A DNA stretch of 64,000 bases from Antedon mediterranea (lineage: Eukaryota > Echinodermata > Crinoidea > Comatulida > Antedonidae). A program made the position numbers and the translations under genes. Each line of letters starts with the position of its first letter. The first letter of the stretch is position 1. Below the pieces are notes generated by a model. It worked only from the letters and a program-made list of their open reading frames with translations, did not search any database and was not told where the DNA came from. The DNA is taken from NCBI RefSeq assembly GCF_964355755.1, contig NC_092670.1:7811201-7875200 (forward strand), written 5' to 3'. Below are positions 1-11,645 of the stretch, piece by piece.

Positions 1-810
1 CGCTTCTCAGTTAATAATTGCCTATATACATTACAGTGGATCTGTTAAACTAAATATTATTATTAGAGCAATGCTGTATCTTATTAATAAAGTAAAATAT
101 TGTTATTAGGTCATATGATTATATCATTAAATAACCTTCAATTAACTAACTACTTATTTAAACGCATGCGCAGTACGCCTAATACAAGGCGTGTTATTGC
201 CCTCAAGCCACTAATGTCTTCTACTTATATTTAAAAACAAGTGCATGATCGATACAACTATCCAAGTCACTTAATAAATATCAGTATAACAGCCTCAAGT
301 CACGAAGACCTAGTAAAACACCTGGACTCATCACTCAATATTAGTATTTAGAACTTGTGTTAAGGAAAATACACTCGTACACCTTTATCGTTATCGGAGC
401 AATGTGAAAGACAGTGTCAGCAACACGAACGTGTCAATAATTATTTATAAAAATAAAACGTAATCGACAGCCCGTATAAAAATGAGTTTAAAAGGTGATC
501 GATGTCTGGTGTCTGGTTGATTTAATTTCAGTTTATAATTAGAATAGATATTTATTGTTTTGCCTAAGGGTATTAACAACAATAAACTTATTAACAAACA
601 TGGTTAACTACATAATTGATAGGAACAGAGTAGAACATTTATTTCATAATCAATTCAAATGAAAATAATAAAAGATGATAGAACAGTCAGATTATCGTTT
701 AATTTCATTATCAATAAAAAAAACATGACGAACTACAGAAAGAAACAACAGTAGCAGTTATAATTTGTTATAGTTTGTAGATTTGCATCAGAACATGGGC
801 ATATACATGA

Positions 811-889
811 CTGCAGTCGCGTGCTCAAGTTAGTGTTTACCGACCAACCGACATAGTGAGCTGTGGAGTCTCGTTGCACGCACGCGACT
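811..889 (+). mobile_element. Short inverted-repeat element, family C (copy 1)
   Basis: This is one of four copies in the window (others at 26191, 30360 and, inverted, 55481). They share CTGCAGTCGCGTGCTCAA, then GTTAGTGTTTACCG, then a variable run of CCGA/CCAA tetramers, then GACATAGTGAGCTGT. In this copy AGTCGCGTGC near the left end is matched by the perfect inverse GCACGCGACT at the right end, which suggests a tiny non-autonomous DNA transposon. No coding capacity is present. Confidence 0.6.
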
Positions 890-1684
890 AAAAATAACAA
901 TCGTTTTCCCATACAACCAAACCCCAACCATCATCCATACCCCCACCCCTTTCGACAACCACTCCGTACAAGAAACCACTTTGTGTTCATTGTTTCATTT
1001 CCTAATAATATCAGTTGTAGATAAGATAGGGAAGTAATAATATGCTTTTATAGATACGTATGTTGAAACTCACTTTGCCGAAACTGTTACGCCTTCGTCA
1101 AATCGGTAATACAATAACGATGTTGGATTTAATGCTATATTCTATTATTCTAGGAAGGCCCTTTATGCATTCTGTCTAACATACCAAAACTGCTTTTTGC
1201 AGGTATCAAATGATTGTTATTGCGAAAATGTATGCATGATTAATGGTCAAACATTAAGCTGTTATCTCCGGGGTACTCTTTGACTTTCACATAACTTTTG
1301 CCATTTGCAAAATACATACTTATAGTTTGCGAATTGTCCGGTTTCTGACGGATTTGAATAAAATGGCATAATGATTAACGTCATATGAAACCGTCACGCG
1401 CACTCATTCGGGAATGCTATACAGGTTTATGATGTATATTACGATTACAATTACGACTAAATTCATCAAATCAGACGATTAAATATATTTTGAGATTCAA
1501 TCACTAAGCCACACAAAACAAAATGTTTGACCAATCACAAGCGGTAGTTTGAAAGATCACTCGTTTGTCAGGTGTAAAACCAGGAAAAAAACTCTGATTA
1601 TTACTTGATCGTATCGGTTTGTAGGATTCTTTGTATGCATTCAGTATGTAGGGCTTTGTTCGGGCTTAGTTCTTAACCCGAGTA

Positions 1685-1944
1685 TTAAGTTGGTTCGTAC
1701 CCATCAAAGTTAGCGAAAAAAGTAACTACCGGTAGGCCTACAAGATTGTGTAACTTACGCTTTGTTCATAAGACGCAGACATAAGGTTGACGTATTATTT
1801 GAACCAATCACACGCAATGGATTATTAGGACGAAACGCAAGAACGTAATCATATTGACCAATCAAAATCGATAGATTATTCGAAATGTCGCTTGTCATTG
1901 GTCAACTCGCTTGCATTGACGTTCTTAGCGAGAACCAAGCTTAA
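1685..1944 (+). mobile_element. TTAA-flanked inverted-repeat element, family A (copy 1)
   Basis: The left end reads TTAAGTTGGTTCGTACCCA and the right end GAGAACCAAGCTTAA, an imperfect terminal inverted repeat with TTAA at both borders. Internal pieces such as TTGACCAATCA and GTCGCTTGTCATTGGTCAA recur in the other family A copies (40447, 53191, 63481). It is a short non-autonomous element. TTAA target choice is typical of piggyBac-type elements, but the termini do not clearly show that family, so the superfamily is open. Confidence 0.55.
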
Positions 1945-4900
1945 GTATAAAGTAAAACCCATTTTATACGAATTAATGTAGGCCTATTTAGGAAATATAT
2001 TTATGTGTGACATGCCAAGATGTTTAGGATGATTACATTCGCCACAAACGCGGTTACCAACAGTTCACATGAAGCTTCGATTGCGATGTGTATGCACAAA
2101 TCAAGACTGATTGCACAAAAAAACAAACACAACAAACGTAGGCCTGGTAGGCCTAGTATAGTACTACTATATTACTAAAATCATTCAAACATACATAGGG
2201 TAGGCCTAACTAAATATAAACAATGTAGATTGTAGCCTACCTGCAGAGTCCATCGCAATTCAATTTTAGTGATAGGTCTTTCGAAGTTTCAGTACGTCTG
2301 TCAATCATTGTAACGGTTAACATAGGAAATGGTTGTTTATACTATGGGAAGCCAAATTCGCCAAAAGTGTTAATTTAATTTGATTCAATGATTAAGACGA
2401 ACGTTTTTATTAATGAAATCCGAATCCTTGCAATATAATACGTAAATTATTCACTGACAATATTTTTTTTTAAGATTACAAAGTAACTGCAAGCCGGACA
2501 GCAAACAGCAAACAACTGCATGATAACTAGCCTCACTGATCCACAACTGTTAGATGATTTGTTTTATGCAGGATGATTGTCTTTGAGTTAATTGTATATT
2601 GTCTTCTGCAGTGCAAGGGGAATTGTCCTGTATTATTCATGTTTTCTACATTAATACATTGGGGAAAAATAATGTGTCCGGTGCGCGAAACTTCTATTAC
2701 TCGACCTCTCAGGCAGAAATCATGAATAATTCATGAGATAAGATAGGACATTGTAGGGGGCGCTATTTCTCTTCCGGGTCAGAGCGGTGTACTAACTATG
2801 CATGATTTGATCATTTGAAAGTATTTCGCGTCACGATCTACTTTAGTTACAACTAACAGCAAGGTGCTATGCCACCATGCGCTTAAACTAGCTCAGGGAA
2901 GGAAATTTAAACCAAAGCTATAATACACGTATTCACAAGTTGTAAATCCTTAAGGTACCAAACAAAAATACCGATATCGAAGGAAATACATTGAGAATGA
3001 ATGCATGAGATGTAGCCTATTCGTCATATTACTTCGTGAGTGATCCTCCTAGCATGACTAATTAGTTTTTACAAGTTATTCTCTAGAATGATGTTGATCG
3101 AGTCATTGACTAGCAAGTGTCACTTTAGATAGTATCAAACGATTCTGTGCGCTCTCAATTCTAGAGTCTAGACGTAATTCAAAGTATGTTTATCAAAATG
3201 AACGTTGGTGTAACTTGCGTTCAAGTAAATATTAAATCTGGGATCGTGAACAGTAATAACAACACATTAGATCGGTGATCACGCATGTTGCTCGCGTACA
3301 CACGCACAACCACATTTTAAAAATGTTGTAGTTCTTACACACTTCATGTTATACACGTACGTGCCAACAGTGTGATTACATTTTTTACACTTTACAAATG
3401 TATGTAAACAAAGATTATGACTTATATATCCTTGTATTTCAGTGTGGTAAGCTCTAAGTTATAATTGCAAAATGGTGATTTCCACAAGCACCTTAAACAT
3501 CATTCTAAATGCACGAAACGTACACGTGCAAACAAATTATTGTGTTATGTAATATTACTTTTCAACACATTGCACGTGAACGACATGTGTAAACAGGGAT
3601 GAGGAATAATTACCGGGTATACACGTTTGATTTAGTATTTTAACCGCAAAATTGGGATTTCTAGCTTCTTTTCAAAACCCATTTAGTGCGACAAAGACAC
3701 TGATCATCAATGTTCATAGACAGGCCGGGACCCCTTGCTTGCTGATCATAACTGTTACCAACCACCGTAAACTCAACCACAGTTCACATTCGTTTGAAAT
3801 GTGGGAGGAGACAGAATTACCATGTCACATGGTTAAATTCATGCCATCTCATTGGTTATTAACTGGTACGGTTTGATAATGTTATTACTTTTCCCGGGAT
3901 TATTGATTGTGCTGAATGTTGTATACGTACTCAATGTGTAAGAAAAAGGAAACGAAAACCAGCGAACAAGAAAACAAAAATGCGACAGACACTTTGATAC
4001 ACAGTTATCGTATACTGTAAAGGTAACAGTTCGTAGATGAACAAATAAGAGCAACCTAAGGTAAAAAACGGACTAAACTATGTACGTAAAACTGAGATAA
4101 CAATTAAGAAATTGACCAATTAAAAATCATACGACATTGGCATAACATTATTTAAATGCATCGGTATTTTCAGACCATTACTGTAGTCAATCCTCAAGTA
4201 GAATAATGACAAAGTTCATTCGTCCTGTATTATCAACATAACAACGCAGTAATGTGTGGAGTATCGGTAGCTTAAAACGGTTACGTTTATTTAAATTAAA
4301 CGTTCTGATATTTAAATAAGAATAAGAGATTGAAAGATCTTTTATAATGAAAATATTGAACAGTCGCTATAACATAATGCAGGCGATATGGTTAAGGGTT
4401 GATGTCATTTTTAAGTTAAAACCGTAAAAACATCGAGAAAGTCGTTAGTGGAATAAGATACGCTATATATTTTGAAACGTGTATTATTATTATTATCAAT
4501 GATGTTTTATTCTTTTATTTTTTATGTGTGCAATATTTTGTATTACAAAAAACAAATTATTATAATACCGGAAATATTAGACACGAATAAAGTTTATTTG
4601 TATAAACAAAACGGAAAATGCACGTGTATAAAATATGTGCAGTATGTCTAGCTCTACACGTGTAAACTAAGATTCCAATATTAATTCACGTTTCGGAAAC
4701 TTTTTGTTGGGCCTTTGCGTATTTGTGAATTACAATAGACTGAATAGGGTAGTGAAGACAGCTAGCAAAATCTGAAACGTAAAACTTAAACCCCTTAGAA
4801 AACATGTGCAATGATCTTGTAAATAAGAAAGTTAAATATATATCGCTGATGATACGCATCCCTTGCATGGAGAGTTTATAGTTAATAATAATAAGTCTGG

Positions 4901-5029
4901 TAGATTAAGAATGATGCGTATTAAAACAACTTGATTTAGGAATTCCTTTCTACCTTCAGCAGTCAGTGTATTTAACAAAAACAAACCTAGATAAGATAAT
5001 TATAATTTTTATTGTTGATAATATTTTTG

Positions 5030-5108
5030 GATTTTCGCAACAAAAAGACAAATTTCATACTGTACTATTTTGGCTTGTATGACAATAAAAGATCTGTATC
5101 TGTATCTG
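5030..5108 (+). repeat. Probable non-LTR retrotransposon 3' end
   Basis: The stretch GACAATAAAAGATCTGTAT runs into a short tandem repeat of ATCTGT units. A unique segment that ends in a few copies of a short motif instead of poly(A) is the usual 3' signature of CR1/L2/RTE-like LINEs and the SINEs that depend on them. No coding remnant is visible upstream, so only the tail is called. Confidence 0.4.
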
Positions 5109-6149
5109 GACTTTGAGATACACTTAACTGCTACATTCAGCTGTTAGTAGTGCTATATGATATACGTAGCCTATTCCAATGGAGTAACCATACGTAAATA
5201 TATTTTGAATACACAGCATATTGCTCGTAACATGGCTTACAGTAACAATCAGTTGAATTACATGATTAAATTGGATGAACAAGTGAACCTGATAATAATA
5301 CGCCTACTTACCTTTACAAGCAGATGGACATGTTGTTGCTATACCAAACATAGATTCAAAATCATCATTAAATGAAACATACGTCTCGATTGATATTACT
5401 ACAAATTGTACGATGCAATCAAATAGTGAGTGAGTATTTAAGCACGACAAACTTTCATGTAATAAGCAAAAGCGTTCGCCTCCTTTATCTTAAAAATAAA
5501 AAGCAGTTAGCGAGGTTAATATCATTTTTGGCATTGCTGTATGGTTAGTGAAAATGACTTGAGTAGTCATAAGGTCGGTAAAACGATACGTGATACAAAT
5601 CAGAAAAATTCTTTAAGATGCTACCGAAACGTGTAGTCGCCGTAAGATCGTCGCGTTATTATTAATGGCAATTCATCCTATATGTAAAAGTTGAAGAAGC
5701 ACGTGACCGAATCGTGAACTCATAATTATTCAATGCAGATACGTATACAGTCAAATCGGAACCCGATAATCCGTGGGCTTGAATACGTAACACCCGTAAA
5801 AGCTCTACACTCACATTATATATTTACTTTATTTTATTAAAACATATTTAGGCAGAATAACATAACATAAATCGTTGACTACACAAATTTACTAAGATTA
5901 AAGAACGTGATTTTAGTTTAGTTTATGTTAGTTTAGTTTAGCGATTTTTATGAATCAAATCAGTTTATAAACAAATCTTATTTAGGCTTTAGTTTTACTT
6001 TCCAGTTTTAATTTTAAAAGCCTACAACAATTAAGGCATGCTTTAAAAAAAGCTTTCTAAATGTTGAGCGCCAACTATAGTTTGAAGCATCATCTCAAAC
6101 AGGACGGCTGATTGGACGCAAGTTATGTTTAAGTTGCGATATTTCCCTA

Positions 6150-6291
6150 TCCGCGCGCGCGTCGCGTCTGTAGTTTCTGCATAGCAACATTCACATGGTA
6201 ACAGCTAAAAACAAAAATATTATTAGTTTAGCGTAGAGTTGAGATAGAGAAGGCTGCTCTACAAAGATAGTATCTAGTAAACAGGAAAAAG
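6150..6291 (+). promoter_or_regulatory. Candidate promoter and 5' UTR exon of the repeated-exon gene
   Basis: A CpG-rich patch (CCGCGCGCGCGTCGCG, about 6151-6166) is followed by TAGCAAC and TGGTAAC, two matches to the RFX half-site RGYAAC, the second about 14 bases after the first. The segment ends at AAAAAG|GTATGT at 6291, a strong donor that could pair with the acceptor at 7430 just before the first coding ATG. There is no TATA box. The start site is not defined, and pairing the two splice sites is inference. Confidence 0.4.
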
Positions 6292-6379
6292 GTATGTAAT
6301 ATTAATCGAATTGGATGTCAACTAACACTTAATATATATCTTAGGAATCCACAAGTCTTGTACAGAAATAATAAATTAG

Positions 6380-6960
6380 GTATAGGCCTAGGCCTACTGC
6401 TGAACTAGGCTAGTAGCATGCCTAAATATAAATAATATTAATAATTTTAGCGGAGGCAATATGAATATGATGGGTTAGGGCCTCCTCTAACTAGGCCTAG
6501 GCTAGGCCTAGCCCTAGGCTAGGCTTGGCCTTTAGTAATAGTAGGCTAGTAGGGCTAGGCTACCTACAGCTACTACCTACGTCCTACTAGGGGTCTCTAT
6601 GATTGGTAGACTAGGTATAGCTAGGCATATCCTCTACTCTAGTCTCCTACTAAAAGGCTAGCTAGCCTAGCCTTAGTTAGGCTCCTAATTGAATTTGTCA
6701 GGACTAGCCTAGGCCTGGGCCTGACTAGCCTATTTCGTAATCGTGTGCTGCAAATGATTTAGATGTAAGGCCTAGAGGATAGGTCTAGGCTAGGCCTACA
6801 AATAGAATATATAGTAGGATGTTACATGTTGTGAATAGGCCTATGCCTATTTAGTCTGGGTATGACTAGGCTATCACTTATCAGCCCTAGCTTTAATAGT
6901 AGTAGGTTAGTAGTATGCTTTTTTTAAATTATAATATAGCATAACTGTGCTACCTACTAC
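6380..6960. repeat. Dense AGGCCTA/CTAGGC palindrome tract
   Basis: The candidate first intron of the repeated-exon gene is packed with variants of TAGGCCTA and CTAGGC in both orientations, for example CTAGGCCTAGGCTAGGCC near 6494. The same octamer is scattered over the whole window, but this is by far its densest cluster. It has no fixed period, so it is not a simple satellite. Function is unknown. Confidence 0.55.
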
Positions 6961-7436
6961 GACGTACGTATAGGGTATGGCAGTAAACATTATGAGAATA
7001 GCCTACAATTAAAAATTACCTCTTACTACTAGGCTTGGAAGATATGTCTAGTTCAGATAGCTAAACTAAAGCCCAGCTCTGAGATTGGCCATGGCCTGGG
7101 TTAGACTAGGCCTACTTAGATAATAGCCTATAGCAAGTGCTGCTTCTGGACAGATATTTCTTATATCAATTCCAATAAACAAATATCCTAGATTAGAGAT
7201 AAATAAACTTAGACATAGATAAGAATAGAAGTATATCTTTTTGTTTAATTGCCAGCAGACAAAATAAAAGCATGCAATAAAGTAGCATGGGTAATCAACA
7301 AACACATCTTGATTGAAAAGCAATTTAAAACTTTAAATTTATTAGGACACATACATAATTATGTTTTTTATGAAATTTTTTCCAATTCTTATCAAAATGT
7401 TTTCATTAAAAACTCGACTTTTTATATTAGGTGATC

Positions 7437-8572
7437 ATGGAATCTTCAAAAACCAAAAGATATAACAACTGCAATGTGAGTAAATAAAATAATGACTATT
7501 ATAGTATCAATATTGTTCTTTACTAAATGATTTCAGTCTTTTCAAATACGGTACGTCAACAACAACACGTATATTTTATTCACATTTTACTCATAAAAGA
7601 GACAAAAAGAAAAAAACAAGTAACCTATTCTAATCTATTTTAACACCATCAGCAAAAAGTTGGCCCACTTTCACCACCGCCTAGAACACAAGCATTCGAT
7701 GGTCTAAGAGAAGCAATTGTTCCACCAATTCGAGCAGGGTATGACACTCTAATGTCTGAAGAAACTCCAGTGGCGCAAACCGACCAGTTTGGAGAAATGT
7801 ACAGATTCAAACCAATGCCGCCAATTTCGGCCAAACCTGAATCAAAGCCTGTGAGGAAACCCAAGCGGAGGAAACAAAAAATAGTGTAGGTATCAAACTA
7901 CACGCATAGCAATACGTTGTCTATGTATTCATACTGTAGATATGATATTGTTAGTACCAATTTCAAGCACGTTATTTTCAAACAATTTTTAAACAAAGTC
8001 CGTACGATTATAATTTTAGAAACAACTCAGATATCGCAGGAAAAGCAGTTATTCCACCAATTCTATCAAACTGTGAGACACGAATGCTAGTAGAAAGTCC
8101 AGTGGCGCAAACCGACCAGTTGGTAGAAATGAACAGATTTAAACCGATGCCACCTATTTCAGCCAAACCAGTTCACAAATTGCATTCACCAATCTCGGAT
8201 TCATCACGAGTTGAGGGACAGATCTGCTGCTTAAAACATAGACTATTGTAAGTACTAAACTACACAGGTATATTTGCGTTGTCTTAGTATTTATATTGTT
8301 TTTGTACGCATTTTCAAGCACGTTATTTCCAAACAACATTTAAAGCAAGACCATACAATTATAATTATAGAAACAACTCAGCAGTTATTCCACCAATTCC
8401 ATCAAACTGTCAGACACCTATGTCAGGAGAAACTCCAGTGGCGCAAACCGACCATTTGGTAGAAATGAACAGATTCAAACCAATGCCACCTATTTCAGCC
8501 AAACCAGTTTCCCCCTCAAATTCATCAGCAAATGGGGGAAAGATCTGGAGGAGGACATACAAACAATTGTAG
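7437..8572 (+). CDS. Unrecognised 233-residue protein built from three tandem copies of one exon
   Basis: I do not recognise this family. Coding exons are 7437-7475, 7653-7885, 8020-8247 and 8371-8572 (TAG at 8570-8572). Phases agree: exon 1 ends in phase 0 (AAT|GTGAGT), exon 2 goes from phase 0 to 2, exon 3 is symmetric 2-2, exon 4 enters in phase 2. The ATG at 7437 has A at -3 and G at +4. Each large exon encodes a variable start, a PPI motif, then a conserved core: (T/S)PVAQTD, EM, RFKPMPPISAKP, followed by a divergent, often basic tail. The core is nearly identical in DNA even at silent sites, so the copies are recent or homogenised. The protein is proline-rich with no signal peptide or membrane segment visible, suggesting a cytoplasmic or nuclear product. 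In every copy the bases just past the donor supply an in-frame stop, so intron retention would truncate the protein. Minus-strand frames here are shadows. Confidence 0.65.
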
Positions 8573-9039
8573 GTATCTGGCTGCACACACAAATACGTTA
8601 TCTTTGTATACTTAATTACATCGTTGCTCTATCCAAACAAATTATCTTTAAACTTTTGAAACAGTCAAATTAATTATTTTAAACTATTTTAATTTCCAAT
8701 GCTAATTTTTCAATAACAAAATTATAAAAAAAGTCATGCAATATTTTATAGGAACAGTCAATTTTACTTACATTTATAATACGAAAGGCTATTTTTTAAT
8801 TAACAAAAACGTTCCATGGTATAACGATTATTGACAGGCAGTTGAGGAGTAAACATCAAATTATTGTTGCTAGCTATTTTTTTAATTTAAGAGCGTGAAC
8901 TTATCGTACAGTCGTGGGCGTAACTTAACTTTACAGATTTGTCGGTGGTAGGTACATACTAGTTTCCTTTACCACGGTCATTGATTGGTAATTAACATCA
9001 AAGCTTCTATTATTAATAATAATAATTACGACACTTGAG
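8573..9039. other. Decayed intron copy, then AT-rich DNA
   Basis: The first part resembles the introns after exon copies 1 and 2: GTAGGTATC at the former donor, then a cytosine-adenine stretch and an ACGTT motif. The duplicated unit therefore included intron sequence. Beyond about 8650 the sequence is AT-rich with no exon that I can support. Confidence 0.45.
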
Positions 9040-9170
9040 CTTATTTTAACCTTCGTCACAATCTTGGTGCCACTCGACATTTGAACTTATTTTAGCAATT
9101 TTCACGCTCTTCTTGGTGCCACTCGACAATTGAGCTTATTTTAGCCTTTGTCACAATCGTCTTGGTTTTT
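9040..9170 (+). repeat. Outlying monomers of the 48-bp minisatellite
   Basis: Two to three diverged monomers (CTTGGTGCCACTCGACAATT) precede the main array. They end at TCTTGGTTT and pass directly into the ATTCATTT array. The main array leaves at the same point of the monomer near 11213. Confidence 0.75.
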
Positions 9171-9449
9171 TTCCTTTTTTATTTATTTAACAACATATTC
9201 ATTTCCTAACATATATTCATTTCGTAACATTTTCATTTCTTAACATTATTATTCATTACTTAGCATATTCAATTCTTAGCATATTCATTTCTAAAGATAC
9301 TAATTTCATAAAGTATTCATTTATTAACCTTTTATAATATAATCATTTTACAACATATTCTTTTTAGAACGCTCATAACATTCATTACATAACAAATGCA
9401 TTTCATAACATATTTATTTTATGTTATAAAATTAAAAAATAATAATACA
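9171..9449 (+). repeat. AT-rich degenerate array, left block (ATTCATTTCNTAACAT)
   Basis: Degenerate repeats of TTCATTTC(C/T)TAACATA at about 15-18 bp spacing fill this block. It separates the outlying 48-bp monomers from the main array and matches the block at 11215-11645. A reading frame that opens in it (9396) is only the entry into the minisatellite. Confidence 0.7.
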
Positions 9450-11214
9450 GTTACAATCCTCCTGGTGGCGCTCGACACTTTAGCTTATTTATCTAGCTTA
9501 TTTAGCAATTGTCACAATCTTCTTGGTGCCGCTCGACAATTGAGCTTATTTAGCAATTGTCACAATCTTCTTGGTGCCACCCGACAATTGAGCTTATTTA
9601 GCAATTGTCACAATCTTCTTGGTGCCACCCGACAATGGAACTTATTTTAGCAATTGTCAAAATCTTCTTGGTGCCACCCGAAATTTGAGCTTATTTTAGC
9701 AATTGTCACAACCTTCTTGGTGCCACCCGACACTAGAGCTTATTTTAGCAATTGTCACAATTTTCTTGGTGCCACTCGACAATTGAGCTTATTTTATCAA
9801 TTGTCACAATCCTCCCGGTGCTACTCCACAATTGAGATTATTTTTGCAATTGTCACATCGTCTTGGTGCCACCCGACAATTGAGCTTATATAGCAATTGT
9901 CACAATATTCTTGGTGCCACACGACAATTGAGCTTATTTAGCAATTGTCACAATCTTCTTGGTGCCGCTCGACAATTGAGCTTATTTAGCAATTGTCACA
10001 ATCTTCTTGGTGCCACCCGACAATTGAGCTTATTTAGCAATTGTCACAATCTTCTTGGTGCCACACGACAATTGAGCTTATTTAGCGATTGTCACAATCT
10101 TCTTGGTGCCACTCGACAATTGAGCTTATTTAGCAATTGTCAAAATCTTCTTGGTGCCACTCGACAATTGAGCTTATTTAGCGATTGTCACAATCTTCTT
10201 GGTGCCACCCGACAATTGAGCTTATTTTAGCAATTGTCACAATCTTCTTGGTGCCACACGACAATTGAGCTTATTTAGCAATTGTCACAATCTTCTTGGT
10301 GCCACTCGACAATTGAGCTTATATAGCAATTGTCACAATCTTCCTGGTGCCACTCGACAATTGAGCTTATATAGCAATTGTCACAATCTTCCTGGTGCTA
10401 CTCCACAATTGAGCTTATATAGCAATTGTCACAATCTTCCTGGTGCTACTCCACAATTGAGCTTATTTAGCAATTGTCACAATCTTCCTGGTGCCACTCG
10501 ACAATTGAGCTTATTTAGCAATTGTCACAATCTTCTTGGTGCCACTCGACAATTGAGCTTATTTTAGCAATTGTCACAATCTTCTTGGTGCCACCCGACA
10601 ATTGACCTTATTTTAGCAATTGTCACAATCTTCCTGGTGCTACTCCACAATTGAGCTTATATAGCAATTGTCACAATCTTCTTGGTGCCACTCGACAATT
10701 GAGCTTATATAGCAATTGTCAGAATCTTCTTGGTGCCACCCGACAATTGAGCTCATTTAGCAATTGTCACACTCTTCTTTGTGCCACCCGACAATTGAGC
10801 TTATTTAGCAATTGTCACAATCTTCCTGGTGCCACTCGACAATTGAGCTTATATAGCAATTGTCACAATCTTCCTGGTGCCACTCGACAATTGAGCTTAT
10901 ATAGCAATTGTCACAATCTTCCTGGTGCTACTCCACAATTGAGCTTATATAGCAATTTTCACAATCTTCCTGGTGCTACTCCACAATTGAGCTTATTTAG
11001 CAATTGTCACAATCTTCCTGGTGCCACTCGACAATTGAGCTTATATAGCAATTGTCACAATCTTCCTGGTGCTACTCCACAATTGAGCTTATATAGCAAT
11101 TGTCACAATCTTCCTGGTGCTACTCCACAATTGAGCTTATTTAGCAATTGTCACAATCTTCCTGGTGCCACTCCACAATTGAGCTTATTTAGCAATTGTC
11201 ACAATCTTCTTGGT
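9450..11214 (+). repeat. 48-bp minisatellite, about 36 monomers, hairpin-forming
   Basis: The monomer is about 48 bp: GACAATTGAGCTTATTTAGC, then AATTGTCACAATCTTCTTGG, then TGCCACTC. Each contains GACAATTG and its inverse CAATTGTC with 11 bases between, so each monomer can fold into a hairpin. Variants differ at a few fixed sites (TATTTAGC or TATATAGC; CTTCTTGG or CTTCCTGG; GCCACTCG or GCTACTCC), and strings of the same variants recur near 10300-10500, 10800-11000 and 11040-11160, which suggests higher-order amplification. Because 48 is a multiple of three, long open frames (QLSLFSNCHNLLGATR per unit) appear at 9396-11307; 49-bp units carrying TTTTAGC break them. I do not treat these frames as genes. 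Confidence 0.95.
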
Positions 11215-11645
11215 TTCATTCATTTCTTAGAATATTCCTTAAAATATTCCATTTCTCAACATAATCATTTCTTAACATATTCATTTATTAACATAATCAT
11301 TTCCTAACATATATTCATTTCTTGACATTATCATTTCCTAACACATTCATCTCTTAACATTCATTTATTAACATAATCATTTCCTAACATATATTCATTT
11401 CTTGACATTATCATTTCCCAACACATTCATCTCTTAACATTCATTTCTTAACATAATCATTTCCTAACATATATTCATTTCTTAACATAATCATTTCTTA
11501 ACATAATCATTTCCTAGCATATATTCATTTCTTAACATATTCATTTCTTAACATTATTATTCATTTTTAACATATTCATTTTTAACATATTCATTTTTAA
11601 CATATTCTTAGCATATTCATTTCTTAACATAGTTTTTAACTTCAT
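11215..11645 (+). repeat. AT-rich degenerate array, right block
   Basis: Repeats of ATTCATTTCTTAACATA follow the minisatellite without a gap. A sub-block (ATTAACATAATCATTTCCTA and its neighbours) is itself duplicated around 11287-11450. The block is composed like the one at 9171-9449. Confidence 0.8.

Larger units (their letters stand above)
1..6149. other. Intergenic AT-rich DNA, no gene seen
   Basis: No reading frame here has a recognisable domain, and I found no chain of open segments with phase-matched splice sites. The stretch holds one short inverted-repeat element near 811, one TTAA-flanked element at 1685-1944, scattered TAGGCCTA palindromes, and a probable retrotransposon 3' tail near 5080-5108. 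Short frames at 3652-3876 and 5157-5375 look random. Confidence 0.6.

Noticed and set aside
7649-8592. Minus-strand frames with AEIGGIGLNL and VCATGVS motifs repeated three times
   Set aside because: They are the opposite strand of the tandem plus-strand exons. The plus strand has matching splice sites and phases, the minus strand does not.
9396-11307. Chain of long plus-strand frames repeating QLSLFSNCHNLLGATR
   Set aside because: The frames stay open only because the minisatellite period is 48 bp. They are broken by 49-bp units, there is no start context or signal, and silent and replacement variants appear equally tolerated.
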